Positions 24,881-36,897 of a stretch of 64,000 nt of DNA are shown in pieces. The stretch covers positions 2,897,501 to 2,961,500 of the forward strand of contig JAODUP010000012.1 in the NCBI GenBank assembly GCA_025642065.1, written 5' to 3'. How positions within the stretch are numbered: the stretch's first letter is position 1; every line of letters starts with the position of its first letter. Source of the DNA: Paralvinella palmiformis (Eukaryota > Annelida > Polychaeta > Terebellida > Alvinellidae). The translations under genes were made by a program, and so were the position numbers. Below the pieces are notes generated by a model that was not told the origin of the DNA, did not search any database, and worked only from the letters and a program-made list of their open reading frames with translations.

Positions 24881-27800
24881 AATTGTGGCATTCCACTGGG
24901 CATATTTTTATCTCATTGTATGGCTGAGTGGCTACATTGTATTTTGGATGTGGTGACGTTCCCCAGGGCTGATATCTACTAGTTTTCTAGAGGTCATTCG
25001 TAGATTTTACGCCACACCTATTTCAGTGACATGCAACCAGCATCTTCCTAATTACGGTCTCGATTGTAGGCAATATGGCTTGTTTGTGTTTACCTTAAGC
25101 AACTGAACATAAACAAATACACAGCAGGTCAGCTGAGGTTGATGAATAGCGCAGCTCAAGTCCGTTGTTTCAAAGAGTATTCACAGTACGGAGGTTACTC
25201 GTTCAGGGATCGTCTTGGGGGGGGGGGGAAGCCATAACAGCCGTGGGATAAAATATACGGTAAAGGTTACAACTAGGCAGCATTTCCTAGACTAAGTTAT
25301 AGAACCAACACACCTGCGGCAGTTGTTATACACTGCTCGCACCATTGCCAGATGTTCGGGTTATTGTAATCTGTTCTTAATGCGAAATCATCTGCCCTTC
25401 TTGAGTATTCGTTGTAGTGTGGTTCCTTTTAAAACGGTAAATCAGGGACAAGTTCTATGTTTGTATACAATGTGAAGCGTGAATTACACGTGAATGGTGA
25501 TACGGTGAGCTATTTATCGTGTGCATAGCGGGGTGAAATCAATTGATATAAAATGCAGGTAAAGCCGTTGATGTTCACTCTGGTGGAAGGTAAAATCTAG
25601 CATTTGTTTTCATACCAGCAGAATTGAATTGCACCATGTTCTATGATTTGCGCCGACGTGCAGGCGTCAGAAATGTAATTCAGAAAGGTCGAGCCGTTGA
25701 CAGCTAATAGGCTTACGGTTTGACAACCAACCTACCGCGAGTTTTCACCAACGTACTCAGACTGAATTATGTTAAATAATGAACTATTGGTACTGGCGGT
25801 AGTAAAGTCTGTCGCATTACGACACACATCCTTCGCCACTGGCATGCTCGTGCCCCATTCTTATGGGACGCATGTCAGTCACGGCCCGGCCTAATACCAC
25901 TCCATTATTACAAGTGCACAACATCGGTACAGTCCCAAATGCGCTGTTGGCATACACGCTACACTTCACTTGTAGAAACCGCATTAACGAAGGGGTTTAC
26001 TCGGCGATGAATGCTAGATGAAAGATAAACAGACGGAGAGGAGTGAGGTCGACCCTGATCGGCTTGAGCTCAAATCTACATCTGTCTTACTCGTTCCGTC
26101 TTAGCGCGGACTCAAATATGTTTCCGTTTGAAGTTCGCTGAAAGCGGTCCACGTGGACATGTCAATATATCATAGCTGGCGAACTGTGGCCACGTCGTAG
26201 GTTTAATCGTGTGCTTTCCATTGACATGTGGAAGCCATTATTCTTGAAATCATAACACTCGATTCTGAATGGCCTGCCCCTTTGGATGTTCGTCAGAAGA
26301 GAATCTAGTTGCTGAACAAATTGACATTTCATTGATACCACCGCCGCCGCCGCGTGTTGGTTCGCCCTCATCGAGCAACGCCATTCATCGGTTCGCCATT
26401 TCCCATTAGACACACTGGTTACACCTATTAGTAGCAGAAGTGAATTGGATTAATGCTCTACCCGGTTATTGTTGAAGAGGTCTCAGAAAGCCAAACAGAA
26501 TCCGGGGTATGGCTGTTTGCACGTCTAACAAAAGGTGGGTTATCGGTGCTGCCAAAGCTCCGCTTCTCTTCAAATCGCCTTTAATGTACGGTGTCTGTCT
26601 GTTGACATCCCGCACACAGCGATCGATATAATGGCAGCCAGTCGAGACCCATTATGTTCGTCATGCTCGGAGTGGGGATTCCCTTTGACGTCTTGGACGG
26701 CTACATTTCATCGCATAGAAACCGCGTGGTCCTTGGCCTTGCTAAACAGAAGGGTACAGTTGTTACCGGGATGTGAGCAAACAATTTATACACGTCTCGG
26801 CAATAAAAAAAAACACAACTCACCAGTGCGATCTTCGGCTAATGAGTGATGGTTATGTTTAAACATTTTTACGGACGTTCGGAAGTTTGCTTTCGACGTG
26901 TTGTGGTAAACGTGTACGGCTTTTGTGTTTCTCGGTCCAGTGAGCGGCGAAGATGACCCGTTCTTTATGTCGCGAAGAAGGCGATGAGGTCGGGCGGGCA
27001 GTCAGACTGAATCACTGCCGTTGGGTTGGACAGACACTGGCAACAAACAAACGTAGGGCAATGAATAAATCACATTATTCCAGGCCGAGAAGAGCATCAA
27101 ATAATGATCAGAAAGTGATTCATCATTTGTCTTTATTGACGGCTTTTCAACCCATCAACTAGCCGGATTTGGGATCGGTAGGAATTGCAAGCCAAGGAAT
27201 AGGCACCGGCTTCGGCGAGTGGGAAGAACAGGCCATTCGAGACACCGAATGGTCAATGGTCCGTGCCACATTAAGGCGACCACCCAAGCTGCTTGGAGCA
27301 CCAGTTTGGGAATAGGGAGGACGTGGGGATTTTTATGGCTTAACGGGCTATACGGATGGCGATCGTGTGAGGAATAACCGAGACAGGTGGCCTTGGTTAT
27401 CTTTCCTCATCATTAACCAGTAATATAGCCGCTGTTGGGGTGACCATCTCGTTGTCAATCAGCTTTTTGTTGCCCGAAGATGGGCCAGTCCTCAGCCGAC
27501 ACTCCGCCAAATGAACCCATTAGTGACCGAGTTACCGGTCTAAAAGCAGAACGTGCATTTCAATCAATCCAATAAATGAACGCCCAATCGTCTTCTGGGC
27601 GAAAGGGCAATTGTCGTTGAGGAACAGGGTACAGATTGCGTTATCACTGGACTTGTCGTTGTTGTGTTTTTCTCTCATCCACTCAAGAAAATGATATTTG
27701 ATTCCCAAGTGTTGAGGCAGTTTGGAAGCAGTTGGGATCGGGGGGGGACGGGGAATGCTGATCTGACAGACGAAGACCACAGCACACACAATCCAGTTCC

Positions 27801-28600
27801 TGTGAGGCTGTCCGGCGTCCGACCAATTACCCTCCCAGAAGTTGATTACCAGTCGGTTGACCAGCTTTCTCAAGCAAGTCGATATCGGCTGCCCGAGGCC
27901 ATTAGACTTCGGACAAAAGACCCCGCGGCGTCTTGCTTTCAGCGCATGCTGAACGCCAACTACTTGATTGGACATGTTTGCAGACAAGCATCCTGTAAGA
28001 GACGTTTTCAGCGTTTCACGTTGGCGACGATTGTACGTGTCCTGTCTCGCGGTTGGCCGGTGGAAGTCCAGCAGACGGCTGTGATGTACCGGAGACCTTC
28101 GATGACACTTCAGTGTTCAGCGGCACAGAAATTCGTCAGAAATGTCTGATTGACCAGAATGAGTAGGGGCGCTTCTGCGCTGCCCGAAGTCGGCGAACTG
28201 GTCACCGTGTCGAGCACGTCTATAGCTTCAGACTGGAGACCGTGCTGTATGCTCGAGTTGCCGTAATGATGTTGGGATTATATCACGTCGGTTTTGTGAA
28301 CGCCGAACAATGTATTGGCGTTAAATAATTGTTTGCGGGCACAAAGCGACCGACCAGGTACTCGAGTCCGTGGTGAGGTAATGAGGGGAACACAACACAA
28401 ATGTCAGTTCGACTCGAGTGGATTAGACGGGATGTCTGATTGAGTACGCCATGTGACATATCGGTAATACATACTGCCGTGAAATAATGACAATTGATGT
28501 TTAAATACAGGCCGGCAATAAAATACAGGGTTAGGATAGATGTGGCGTTGTTAAATGGCATGCATATGTATGTGTACACAGACAGACAGAAAGAAACAGA

Positions 28601-28640
28601 CAAACACATACAAACACATACAAACACATACAAACACATA
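28601..28640. repeat. 10-bp tandem repeat, four units
   Basis: Four perfect copies of CAAACACATA inside intron 1. Confidence 0.95.
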
Positions 28641-28947
28641 CACACAAACAAACTGAACAGTGGAACATATGGCAGTAATTATTTTCTGTATGCTTTAATT
28701 TTTCCATTTTATAGAATAGAACCAATTATTGCTAAGAGTAGATTGTCAATTTTATGATTTATTACATGCTCTATAACCCAATACGGAAGTAATCAGTAAT
28801 AATTAGGCTTTGTTAAATTGAAAGTGGAACAATTAATCCGTGTTATTTGACCGGAGTATAAAAATTAAATCAGCTCATCATATAGTCACAGATGAGTCGC
28901 TTATAATCCATGATTTACCTATAGGTATCATTTGTTTTCATTCGCAG

Positions 28948-29127
28948 TCACCGAGGGCCTGTAGTTCGTTGCTGACATCCAACAGTTCCCTGCCAGGCGC
29001 TCCCTATATGACCAATGGTAATGTGAACAAGAACTCTCACCAATATGACCATCAGAATGGTACTTACTCCCATAATGGCACCAATGGCCAACTGAGAAAC
29101 ATACCAACAACGCAGAGGGAAATCGAG
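28948..29127 (+). CDS. Protocadherin coding exon 2 (tail residues 921-980)
   Basis: 180 bases, phase 0 at both ends, so it could be skipped without changing the reading frame. The acceptor is TTTCATTCGCAG|TC and the donor GAG|GTTCGT, which is weaker than consensus. It encodes a hydrophilic, Asn-, Ser- and His-rich segment of the cytoplasmic tail with no recognised domain and little predicted structure. The frame continues open past the donor to 29229, adding 33 residues if the intron is kept. The assignment rests on correct splice sites, matching phase and position between exons 1 and 3. Confidence 0.82.
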
Positions 29128-30826
29128 GTTCGTACATCGTTAGCTTTAAGAGCCGCGTATTTATTGGTTTATTGTAGACTTCCAGTAAAAGTTAATAAGT
29201 ATAATTGCCTCGAATCGTCGTCCCAATAAGCTAGACATCAGCTGATGTTATCACAAGGCATCGTAAGGACTAATATATATTTAATGTGACACTTAAGGCA
29301 GATAGTCGGTAAAATAGTCTGATAGCATTCAATGCAGAATATTTGCCATCCAGGAGTGGTTGGTGTTAACTGCGTCGCGAAAAGGCTCGATGGTAGCGTG
29401 GTTATACCCAAAGGTGTTGGCATGTCTGCAAGATGACCTACGCTGTCCCAGATAAGGCCAATTCGGAAGCCATATGTTGGCCAAAAGATCACGGCAGCGA
29501 TAAAGCACCAGATACGCGAGTTAACCTTGCGCGCCCGTTGACACACCAGCCAATTATCATACGGCCATAACTCGATGCTATGGTTCACTCGTTTTATGTA
29601 GTCGTCAGTCGATTTCGAAGCCATTCAGTAACCTGGCACGGATTTGATTTCTCATCCCTCCCTCTCTTTAACGCGCTGCCAAATTCGGTGTCGGATCGCC
29701 TTTTAGTCGGGGGGGGGGGGAGTCGGAATTAATGTATTTCTTCGCCATATGTTCGACAAGTATCGTATGACCACCGTGTCTTCGGATGATGTGCGCGATT
29801 CATGACTCTTCTGTTGTTTTATTTTTTTCTCTTTCTCTCCCTCTCCCACCTGTGCCATCTTTGACAGAAAGCGGGGATAATTGTCTAAGTAAGCATCACT
29901 TATTGTCTCTGTCCTGCTAGTGTATTCTGTAGTGTCTTGTCTGGCTGTCAACATAATGCTCTATCTCTCTGTCTATCTTTAGTCATTTATCATTTACGCC
30001 TCTAGATGTTGTATCGGTGTATGTAAGTGATATATATATACCTGCCTACCGCTCTAGGCTTCACCACACCTGCTTTGGTTTTGCTCTCGGGCATTTGAAT
30101 TGCTCCGGCTGGTGGTGTGGCCATTTGCTTGATGAATGCCGTATAACTTAAAATTTGCATGCCTTAAATAAAACTTGCCTATTTTTTGTAGTCTCCGCAT
30201 ACGGTTCTTGCTTCTTTTTTTTGCTGTGTATTCTAAAACTCCAATACGGTAACATTAATAGCGAGTAGAATATACTATAATACGCATTTAGCATGGGTCT
30301 GTAATATGTATAGTTCATAACAACGAGATAACATTAACATTCCTAACTAGATGGACAGTGACAATAATTAATCAGTGCAGATTCGGTTCGCTGGTACTCA
30401 GTTATTTTGGAAGACGACATTTAAACCGCAGTCTGCTTCTGTTTTCATATAGTTTTCTTCGTTTTCCAATATTATAATTAACCATCTGTTTGTATTATTG
30501 ACTGGATGTGCGTTTTAAATAAATTGTATTTATTTTGTGTGCGTGCACGCGCGCCAATATTTATAGCACCAATTATAACTGTCCACACTTATAATTTGGT
30601 TTTGCTTGCAAAATTGATTGGAAATGAAACTTCGGCATTTCTCTGCATGTGCATTTATTCTAGCATAAGTGATTATTGTTAATGAGATCAATTTCATACC
30701 TATTTAAATTTTTCAATTTTTAATACGGAATTTCACAAAGTAATTTTTAATTATTTCCCGAAATAACTGTCATCGCTAAGTGCTTTCATCTTTTAGTTTA
30801 TTATTATTATGTTCTTCGTGTTACAG
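29128..30826 (+). other. Intron 2 of the protocadherin gene
   Basis: 1699 bases, GT-AG, phase 0. AT-rich with a 12-base G run (29709-29720). No other gene or repeat family recognised. Confidence 0.85.
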
Positions 30827-30983
30827 ATCCAGCATTTATTAGAATTATTAAAGAGGGATCAGGACTCGTCGAGTTTAACATCTGGAGAGGGCTCTAATAC
30901 TGACAGTGGACGAGGTGGTAGTGAGGAAGGTGACCTGGCTGGACCAAAGTCAACCTCACAGTCCACTGACGTACACGGTTCAG
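30827..30983 (+). CDS. Protocadherin coding exon 3 (tail residues 981-1032)
   Basis: 157 bases, entered in phase 0 (TTCGTGTTACAG|ATC) and left in phase 1 at a strong donor (CAG|GTGAGT). It begins with a short amphipathic stretch rich in Leu (IQHLLELLKR) and contains D1006-S-G-R-G-G-S-E-E-G-D1016. This Ser/acidic block resembles the DSGRGxS type of conserved motif in delta-protocadherin tails, as I remember the family. If the following intron is retained the protein ends after only one further residue. Confidence 0.87.
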
Positions 30984-31378
30984 GTGAGTGATAGTGAACT
31001 ATTCGCAGATATAAACGATACCATCTGAGTCGTGAGTTCTTTACTCTCCAACCATCATATTATTCACTCCATCACGATGACTCACGCTGTGTGTCATGCT
31101 GAGTAATGGGGCCAAGCTGAATGTTCTAAGGTCGAATTCACGGACTTCCTCTGTAATACCATGTTACAGTTGGTTTAATCATAAATGAGTAGTTTGCTTT
31201 TGAACCAACTAATCTAATGGGGAGCTATGAACAGTCACAATGTGCTTAGTTTTAACCAAAGTGTTAGCTTGATGTGTTCCAATAATAAAATTAATTTAGA
31301 TTCATGAGTACCCCAATATTGATGATGCTTGGACAGTATTTGACGTTGTGCCGTTTCTTCTCCCTTCGCATTATCCAG
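30984..31378 (+). other. Intron 3 of the protocadherin gene
   Basis: 395 bases, GT-AG, phase 1, ending TTCGCATTATCCAG. No other element seen. Confidence 0.87.
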
Positions 31379-32082
31379 TTGTCGCCCATACTCGCCTGGC
31401 CCCGGTCCTCGAAGACAGTTACAGCAGCAACCAGGTCGTGCCGGGTAGCTTCTGCGAGAGCAGCATGAGCTACTTGAGCCTGCACAACACTACCGTCGGT
31501 AGTTATCTGCCATCGGAACAGATCCGCGCCGCCTCGCGTAACAGTCAGCAGTCGCAGCAGCGGCCGCTCAGTGCCGCCTCCAACACGGTTCGGGCGCCGT
31601 CCAAGCCGGACTCCGTCATCGTTGACATGATCCAGAACGACTCGCGCGTTGATAACGCGTTCTATGGGCTCGAGACCCGGTCACCAACGCTGAAGTCCAT
31701 ACTGAAGCCGATCGGAAAACTCTCGGACTCGCAGCAGGCCACTCCGCTGGCGCAGCAGGGCATCGACAACTACATCAAGTCCCGGCTGGGAGGAGGAGGG
31801 TGCAAGCCATGCAGCGGCAGCGCGATTTCCGAAATGGAATCCGAGATGTGCAATACGGACATGAAGTACTCGTGCACGGACATGAGCGACGTTCTGCACA
31901 GCAAAACGGCCCACGACGTCAGCGAATTCTTGGACGGCAGCGAGACGACGACGACAAGTCCGACGGTTGACGACGACGATGATGATGCCGATGGCTCGTC
32001 AACTACCTCCGGTAGCTACGTTGTCGACCCAAAAGAACTCTGCGAAGAGATCGATCAGCTCTTCTTCAATAACCTGTCATGA
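31379..32082 (+). CDS. Protocadherin last coding exon (residues 1034-1266 and stop)
   Basis: Two bases complete split codon 1033 (Val), then 233 residues run to TGA 32080-32082. The segment is Ser/Gln-rich, with a Gly run followed by C-K-P-C, a Cys/Met/Asp-rich stretch, an acidic run of six Asp and a C-terminus ending CEEIDQLFFNNLS. The final helix-like, acidic-hydrophobic end may be a partner-binding tail, which is inference. GC content and codon use match exon 1. Together the four exons total 3801 bases, exactly 1266 codons plus stop, which supports the splice model. Confidence 0.9.
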
Positions 32083-32678
32083 GGCCTCTCTCCAGTCGGC
32101 CGATGTCCTTTTGGTCTGTAAAACAAACGTATCGATCTCTCGAAAGGCCGACGTTCCCGACACAATTCCTGCCGTACAGACAGGTCGCACTTCATCTTGG
32201 TCTTCATCCCGGTCGAGTTTCTTACCGAATTGTCCCATCTTTTTGTGCGAAACACGGACACGTTTGAAAAGTCGTGTGTGCGTTATAGCACATACATACG
32301 ACATATGGGCATTTACTGAGGATGAGAAGTTCCGCATCGTTTTACTGCGATTCTGTTTAAATTCCGCCAACATGTCTACCGTGGCATAGCTTCTCCACTC
32401 ATTTCTGAACAGTTAATGTGGGGGGCCATGGGCTCGACACAGAATCCACCATCCAACTCTGTATTTGATGGCTTGGTGTATGTAAGTTAGTCTGTTGAGA
32501 TACGTTTGGAATTTTAGCGCCGTGTGCATTTTATGTGTCCCAATGAGGGGATTTTATCTCGTGGACATACACATTCATTAACTTGTGCAATCTTAATCAA
32601 AACTACTTTGATAATTTAGTCGCTTCTTCAGCATACTCTAATCTGTGTTTAGAGTATGTTTTTAACATTATTGATGGT

Positions 32679-32681
<3 letters not shown>

Positions 32682-32713
<32 letters not shown>
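32682..32713. repeat. (TG)n microsatellite in probable 3' UTR
   Basis: About 16 TG units. Confidence 0.95.
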
Positions 32714-32715
<2 letters not shown>

Positions 32716-32797
32716 TCCATAGTCTAACTTATATCCATATAATGCAGCCAAACATGTGCCAAAGGCATGATGTTATGTGGTGATGACGTTGTTTTCA

Positions 32798-32803
32798 ATT
32801 AAA
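32798..32803 (+). terminator. Candidate poly(A) signal ATTAAA
   Basis: The common variant signal, 716 bases after the protocadherin stop codon. Confidence 0.4.
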
Positions 32804-32858
32804 GAAAAATACCGCTATTTATTTTGCTTACGTTTGTTTATTCACCACACTCATAAAC

Positions 32859-32863
<5 letters not shown>

Positions 32864-32913
<50 letters not shown>
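32864..32913. repeat. (GA)n microsatellite
   Basis: About 25 units with one A interruption. Confidence 0.95.
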
Positions 32914-33020
32914 CCTGCTTTCTGGGTAGATGTGCTTTCCGGTAGTGTCTTAATGTTTAAAAGTTCCGATTCTGCGTGTGATTGATTTCATGGTAATGCA
33001 CAGATAAAGTTTGGTCAAAT

Positions 33021-33026
33021 AATAAA
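33021..33026 (+). terminator. Candidate poly(A) signal AATAAA
   Basis: The first canonical AATAAA after the protocadherin stop, about 940 bases downstream. Confidence 0.45.
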
Positions 33027-33921
33027 ATCAAGGTGTTTAAGCCAGGTAAAATGACCACGACCTCGAAAAGAACTTTCTCCTTTTCCAAGCTAATCTTTCT
33101 GCGATGTTTTTAAAACCAAGCTTCTACAAGAACGACTTCAGTAACCTTTCCATAGAGTCACATTGTCGATGGTCCCATTTCATTGTTGATGGCATTGCGT
33201 AAAAACAAAGAACAACATTAGCTGTAATAAAGTTTTTTTTATATAAATAAATAAATCCGTAGAGTGCCATACGTTGATAACGCAGACTCCACGCAGTGTA
33301 TGGTGTTTTAGTTCCCAGCCGACCACTAATCTCTCGAGATATTCTTATTTCGCCTTTTGTTTATCTTTATCCTAGGGAATATGCAATAAAATACGGCTAT
33401 TTACGAAATGCCTCGAGTCTCGTGTTTTCACGCGAGAGCTGCTGGGTTAGTTCGGGCCTGTGTTTATTCGTGCCAGATGAAAGAAGGCTCTCGCGCGAAT
33501 AAAGTACCCGAATCGCATTCGAAATGTATAACCTGACGAGGTCGTCGACTGAGAGATAGCAATCTGGCGGAGGAAACGTCTGAGTTCTGTAATGTGGACG
33601 TTCGACTGGTCGGGCCGAGCCGCCCGAGAGATAAGGACTGGAAAATAAGGCGTAAACAGTTTACGCCGAAAGATCGGTCCAGTTGAGCGGCGGTAATATA
33701 TGGCCCCTTCGGCCAGTAACTTTATGCTGAATTTGTCACCAGAGTTTACAGATCGCAATCGATGTCTGCCGGCCGCGAGTGATGCTGATAAACAGAAAGT
33801 TAATTGGGTACCCGGGCTATCTTCGCTGATTTCAGTTCCATCGACCGTGTGCGCCCGCTGTCTCGCGCACACGGCGAGTGCAGGCGATCCGCGGCCAACG
33901 AGAGACGTTCTATCCGGTGTG

Positions 33922-33950
33922 GATTACGCCTCATTCAATGAGGCGTAATC
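33922..33950. promoter_or_regulatory. Perfect 14-bp inverted repeat with 1-base centre
   Basis: Left arm GATTACGCCTCATT (33922-33935) and its exact reverse complement (33937-33950) flank a single C. Each arm carries a GATTA/TAATC homeodomain-type core. A short hairpin or a dimeric binding site are both possible. Confidence 0.7.
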
Positions 33951-34541
33951 AACATGCTGTAGATTTAAATTTTGGCGGAACGTCCCCATCTCTCATTCCA
34001 AACTGAAATTGGTAACAACGCCTGAGAAGTTTTTCTGAACCGAGACGATCAGCTGTTATTGGTGTCGTTCTCTCACTGCCCATCTCGTTCACAATTATAA
34101 CATCCAGATGTGCTAAGAACGAATAGTGAAGGCCCGCTAATTCAAAATCGATTATACCAAAAGCCCATTAAAGGAACAGGTCACCTTCATTTAAAATTGT
34201 CAGGACTAATACAGGTATGTTTACAAATATCATAAATGATGTCAAAATGTGAAAACGATCATTAAATAATTCAGTTGAAAGTGCTGATTAATCGACTATT
34301 AATGGCCTGGTAGTCTATAACCCATTTAAAAGCTTCTAAACAAGTGTTAACCAAGAATAATGCCAGAACAAAATGTACTAATATCGCTAAATTTACATCA
34401 TGACTGATATTGAGCCAAATCCGTTTGAGCCAGAAAAACCATTACAAGATGAAGATTGTTCCGAAGAAAGCTGAATCATCGAAGAAATGGCGAGGAGGAC
34501 CGGGAACACTAACTGGTGTCTATGTGAACTTTGTCCTTCTG

Positions 34542-34596
34542 ACCCAGGTGACATATCAGAGCCCAGGTGACATATCAGAGCCCAGGTGACATATCC
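34542..34596 (+). repeat. Three-unit tandem array containing CAGGTG
   Basis: Units of 19 bases, each with CCCAGGTGACATATC. The second and third units start GCCC. The core differs by two bases from the units at 19078-19139. Confidence 0.9.
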
Positions 34597-34750
34597 TTGC
34601 CGCCTTCGAATCTGGCAGCCGTAATGGCGACCCTCCAATAGTTTTGATTATTTCCTTATATCTTTGATATCAGGTGTAGTTTGTGATTATTATTGGGAAA
34701 ATTTTGTTTACTCTTATAAGTAATATTATTTGAGGGTGAATTGTCTCTTT

Positions 34751-34971
34751 ATAATAATAATAATAATGTATATTTAATAAAGCGCTCTTACTAGCAGGAG
34801 CCATTCAAAGGCGCTGTACAAATAATATGTAATATAATAATACCCCGAATAATATATATTTAATTGTGAAAGCGACCTTAAATAGTTTTTAGAGGAAATT
34901 TTAAATTTTTTAATAGACGACGCATTTGTAATATTTGCCGGCAACCTATTCCACAACCTATACCATATCAT
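34751..34971 (-). pseudogene. LINE (CR1/L2-like) 3' end relic
   Basis: The minus-strand frame encodes LWNRLPANITNASSIKKFK followed by a short tail, matching the usual C-terminus of CR1/L2-type LINE reverse transcriptase proteins (WNxLP...FK...LK..L). The coding part stops at 34774. A short 3' region ends in an ATT microsatellite (34751-34767), as in L2-type elements. The 5' part is truncated, as is typical of LINE insertions. The last 50 bases resemble 54314-54378. Confidence 0.7.
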
Positions 34972-36461
34972 CTATTACTCCAGTAAGGCGGCAAATAATG
35001 AATATTTATTTTAAGTAATTAGCTTTCACTAGACTTGCAATATCTTTGTTTTTTATAAGTTTTATTTCAAACACAAATTTGCTGTCTTCAGGGATGAGAT
35101 TTTCCCGGGTTTTATGGGATTTCCTGTTTTTTTCAGGGCCAAAATAAATTGCACAAACCCGAAAATTTTCTTCTTATCCCCAGGTGCATGAGATTCACTT
35201 TGATCTGTGCTTTCCTTTACTGCTTGTTTTTCAAAGGACACTTTCACGCCTGTGTTTTAAGGAATTTCCATTCTGTTATGGCTCAGGCCACCACCCCCTC
35301 CCGGTATAGACTATAGGACAATCCGGGACCATACCGTCGTCAGCTGCCCGAGGAGTATACCGATTCCCGCGATTCTAGATGCCATTCACAGGCCGATAAT
35401 CCGCAATAATTAATTCATCGTCTTCCAATATCAGATAATCGTTGTCCAAACTGACAATACTTCTAGTCTAACACCCGAGAAACATTCACATTTTATGGCT
35501 GAAGGCGCAATGAGATGACATTTGGTCTATAGTTGTTTCTGCACGGAATTCTTCAATTCATTGTAAACGTCAGAACTATTTCCGATTTTCTTTTTTCCCT
35601 ACATATCACATACCCGACATCGGCTAAATGATATGGCGCGTGATTCGTATTTTTGGTGGCTGGCTTGCTGGTTGTTTTTCTCTCTTTAAGATCAAAGACG
35701 AGACCGGTTTACATCGACAAAGGGAAGCATTTCTACAGATGTCATTAAGTCTATTATTCTCGAAGCGTCGTTTACGGTCCGGGAGATACCCGTTTCGTTT
35801 TCGCCTTATGCGAACAGATCATGGCAATTTTGTAGTCCGCCGATCTCCAGCTGATCTCGTCGAATCTGGAAATTTGAAAGATCCACCGCTCGCGTGCCAA
35901 TTGGGAACCGCACCCAGCAATATCATATAGCTCGAATACGCCGAATCCCGACTGTCATTTGTAACCGTAGCTATACTAGTTTCGGCACGTTAACGCGTAA
36001 TACCTAAAACTGCGTCCTGGATCGGTTACACGGAGTGGCACGATATCTTCGTGAAAATCGATACCCATTAATCAATATTAATATAGTTAGCGACTTGGCT
36101 ATCGTGGTTGTTTCTGCTCGATTACGCAGACAACATACTCGTACCAACATCGGAGAGGGCGCATTCTCACAGAATGTACCGCATCTCCCCTCTGGCTACA
36201 CACCATTAGAATAGACAACGTAAATCATCCGTGAACGATAGGAATATCAATATAGGTAAAGATCGATATTTCTCGGTAGCTCTTTGTTTTATCCGCGGAG
36301 TGAGCTATTCGTTCTCCGGATGACCTACATTCTATTTTGTTGTTTGTTGACATACTCGTGTGAGGAGTGAAAGTACATATTATCCTCTGTTTTCCTCTAT
36401 TATCGACGCTAATTATCCTTATAATCGCAGGAGATCTAAATATTGCAGACGATCAATGCCT

Positions 36462-36464
<3 letters not shown>

Positions 36465-36494
<30 letters not shown>
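36465..36494. repeat. (TA)n microsatellite
   Basis: About 15 TA units. Confidence 0.95.
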
Positions 36495-36497
<3 letters not shown>

Positions 36498-36761
36498 AGA
36501 ATGCTAAAAGCACAATGTACAGCAAACCTTGTTGATCCGACCTTTTTCTGTTATTAACGTCCTTTCCAGAATAAGATATCATATAGTTCAAAGCGATCAG
36601 GTTCTCAATAGATAATAAAATAAATCGATCTACACCCGATAAACTCTTTTTGGTCGATATTATATAATATTATGGAGTGTTCTTTTGCAAGTTATTGGAT
36701 TTTCAATATGGTGTGTATTATTTAGTAATAGAAACGTTATAATGAAAAAATGTATGCTTTC

Positions 36762-36897
36762 AGCTGGCAGTAAATGGCGCTATTTTACGGGCAATGAATC
36801 GAAGTGAAAGAAGAACACCCTTCTGACGTAGCCCAGCCGAGGTTTGAGTCCATGTGCTAGAAGCTTGTGGCCCCACGCGCTACCAGTCGGGCCATGT
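36762..36897 (-). mobile_element. tRNA-derived SINE, second copy
   Basis: On the minus strand an A-box-like TGGTAGCGCGTGG (36873-36885) and a degraded B box, GACTCAAACCTC (36839-36850), are followed by GAAGGGTGTT (36814-36823) and ACTTCGATTCATT. The same order occurs in the element at 13359-13525. This copy is more decayed and lacks the repeat tail. Confidence 0.6.

Larger units (their letters stand above)
24748..28947 (+). other. Intron 1 of the protocadherin gene
   Basis: A 4.2-kb GT-AG intron, phase 0. Its first 69 bases stay open in frame (22 residues, stop 24814-24816) and an AATAAA follows at 24875-24880. Two more CAG|GT sites in phase 0 lie at 24790 and 24802. It contains a 12-base G run (25217-25228), an 8-base G run (27740-27747) and a CATACAAACA-type array (28601-28640). 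Overlapping opposite-strand frames near 27532-28149 start with non-ATG codons and have no recognisable domain. Confidence 0.85.
32083..33045 (+). other. Probable 3' untranslated region
   Basis: Follows the protocadherin stop. It contains a (TG)n tract (32682-32713), a (GA)n tract (32864-32913) and two possible poly(A) signals. The actual 3' end is not known; if the first signal is used the region ends near 32825. Confidence 0.5.

Noticed and set aside
27532..28149. Overlapping 150-160-codon frames in intron 1
   Set aside because: The plus-strand frame starts with GTG, both strands are open at once, and no domain is seen.
28601..28640. CRISPR-like array
   Set aside because: Four short perfect repeats without spacers in an animal intron; an ordinary tandem repeat.
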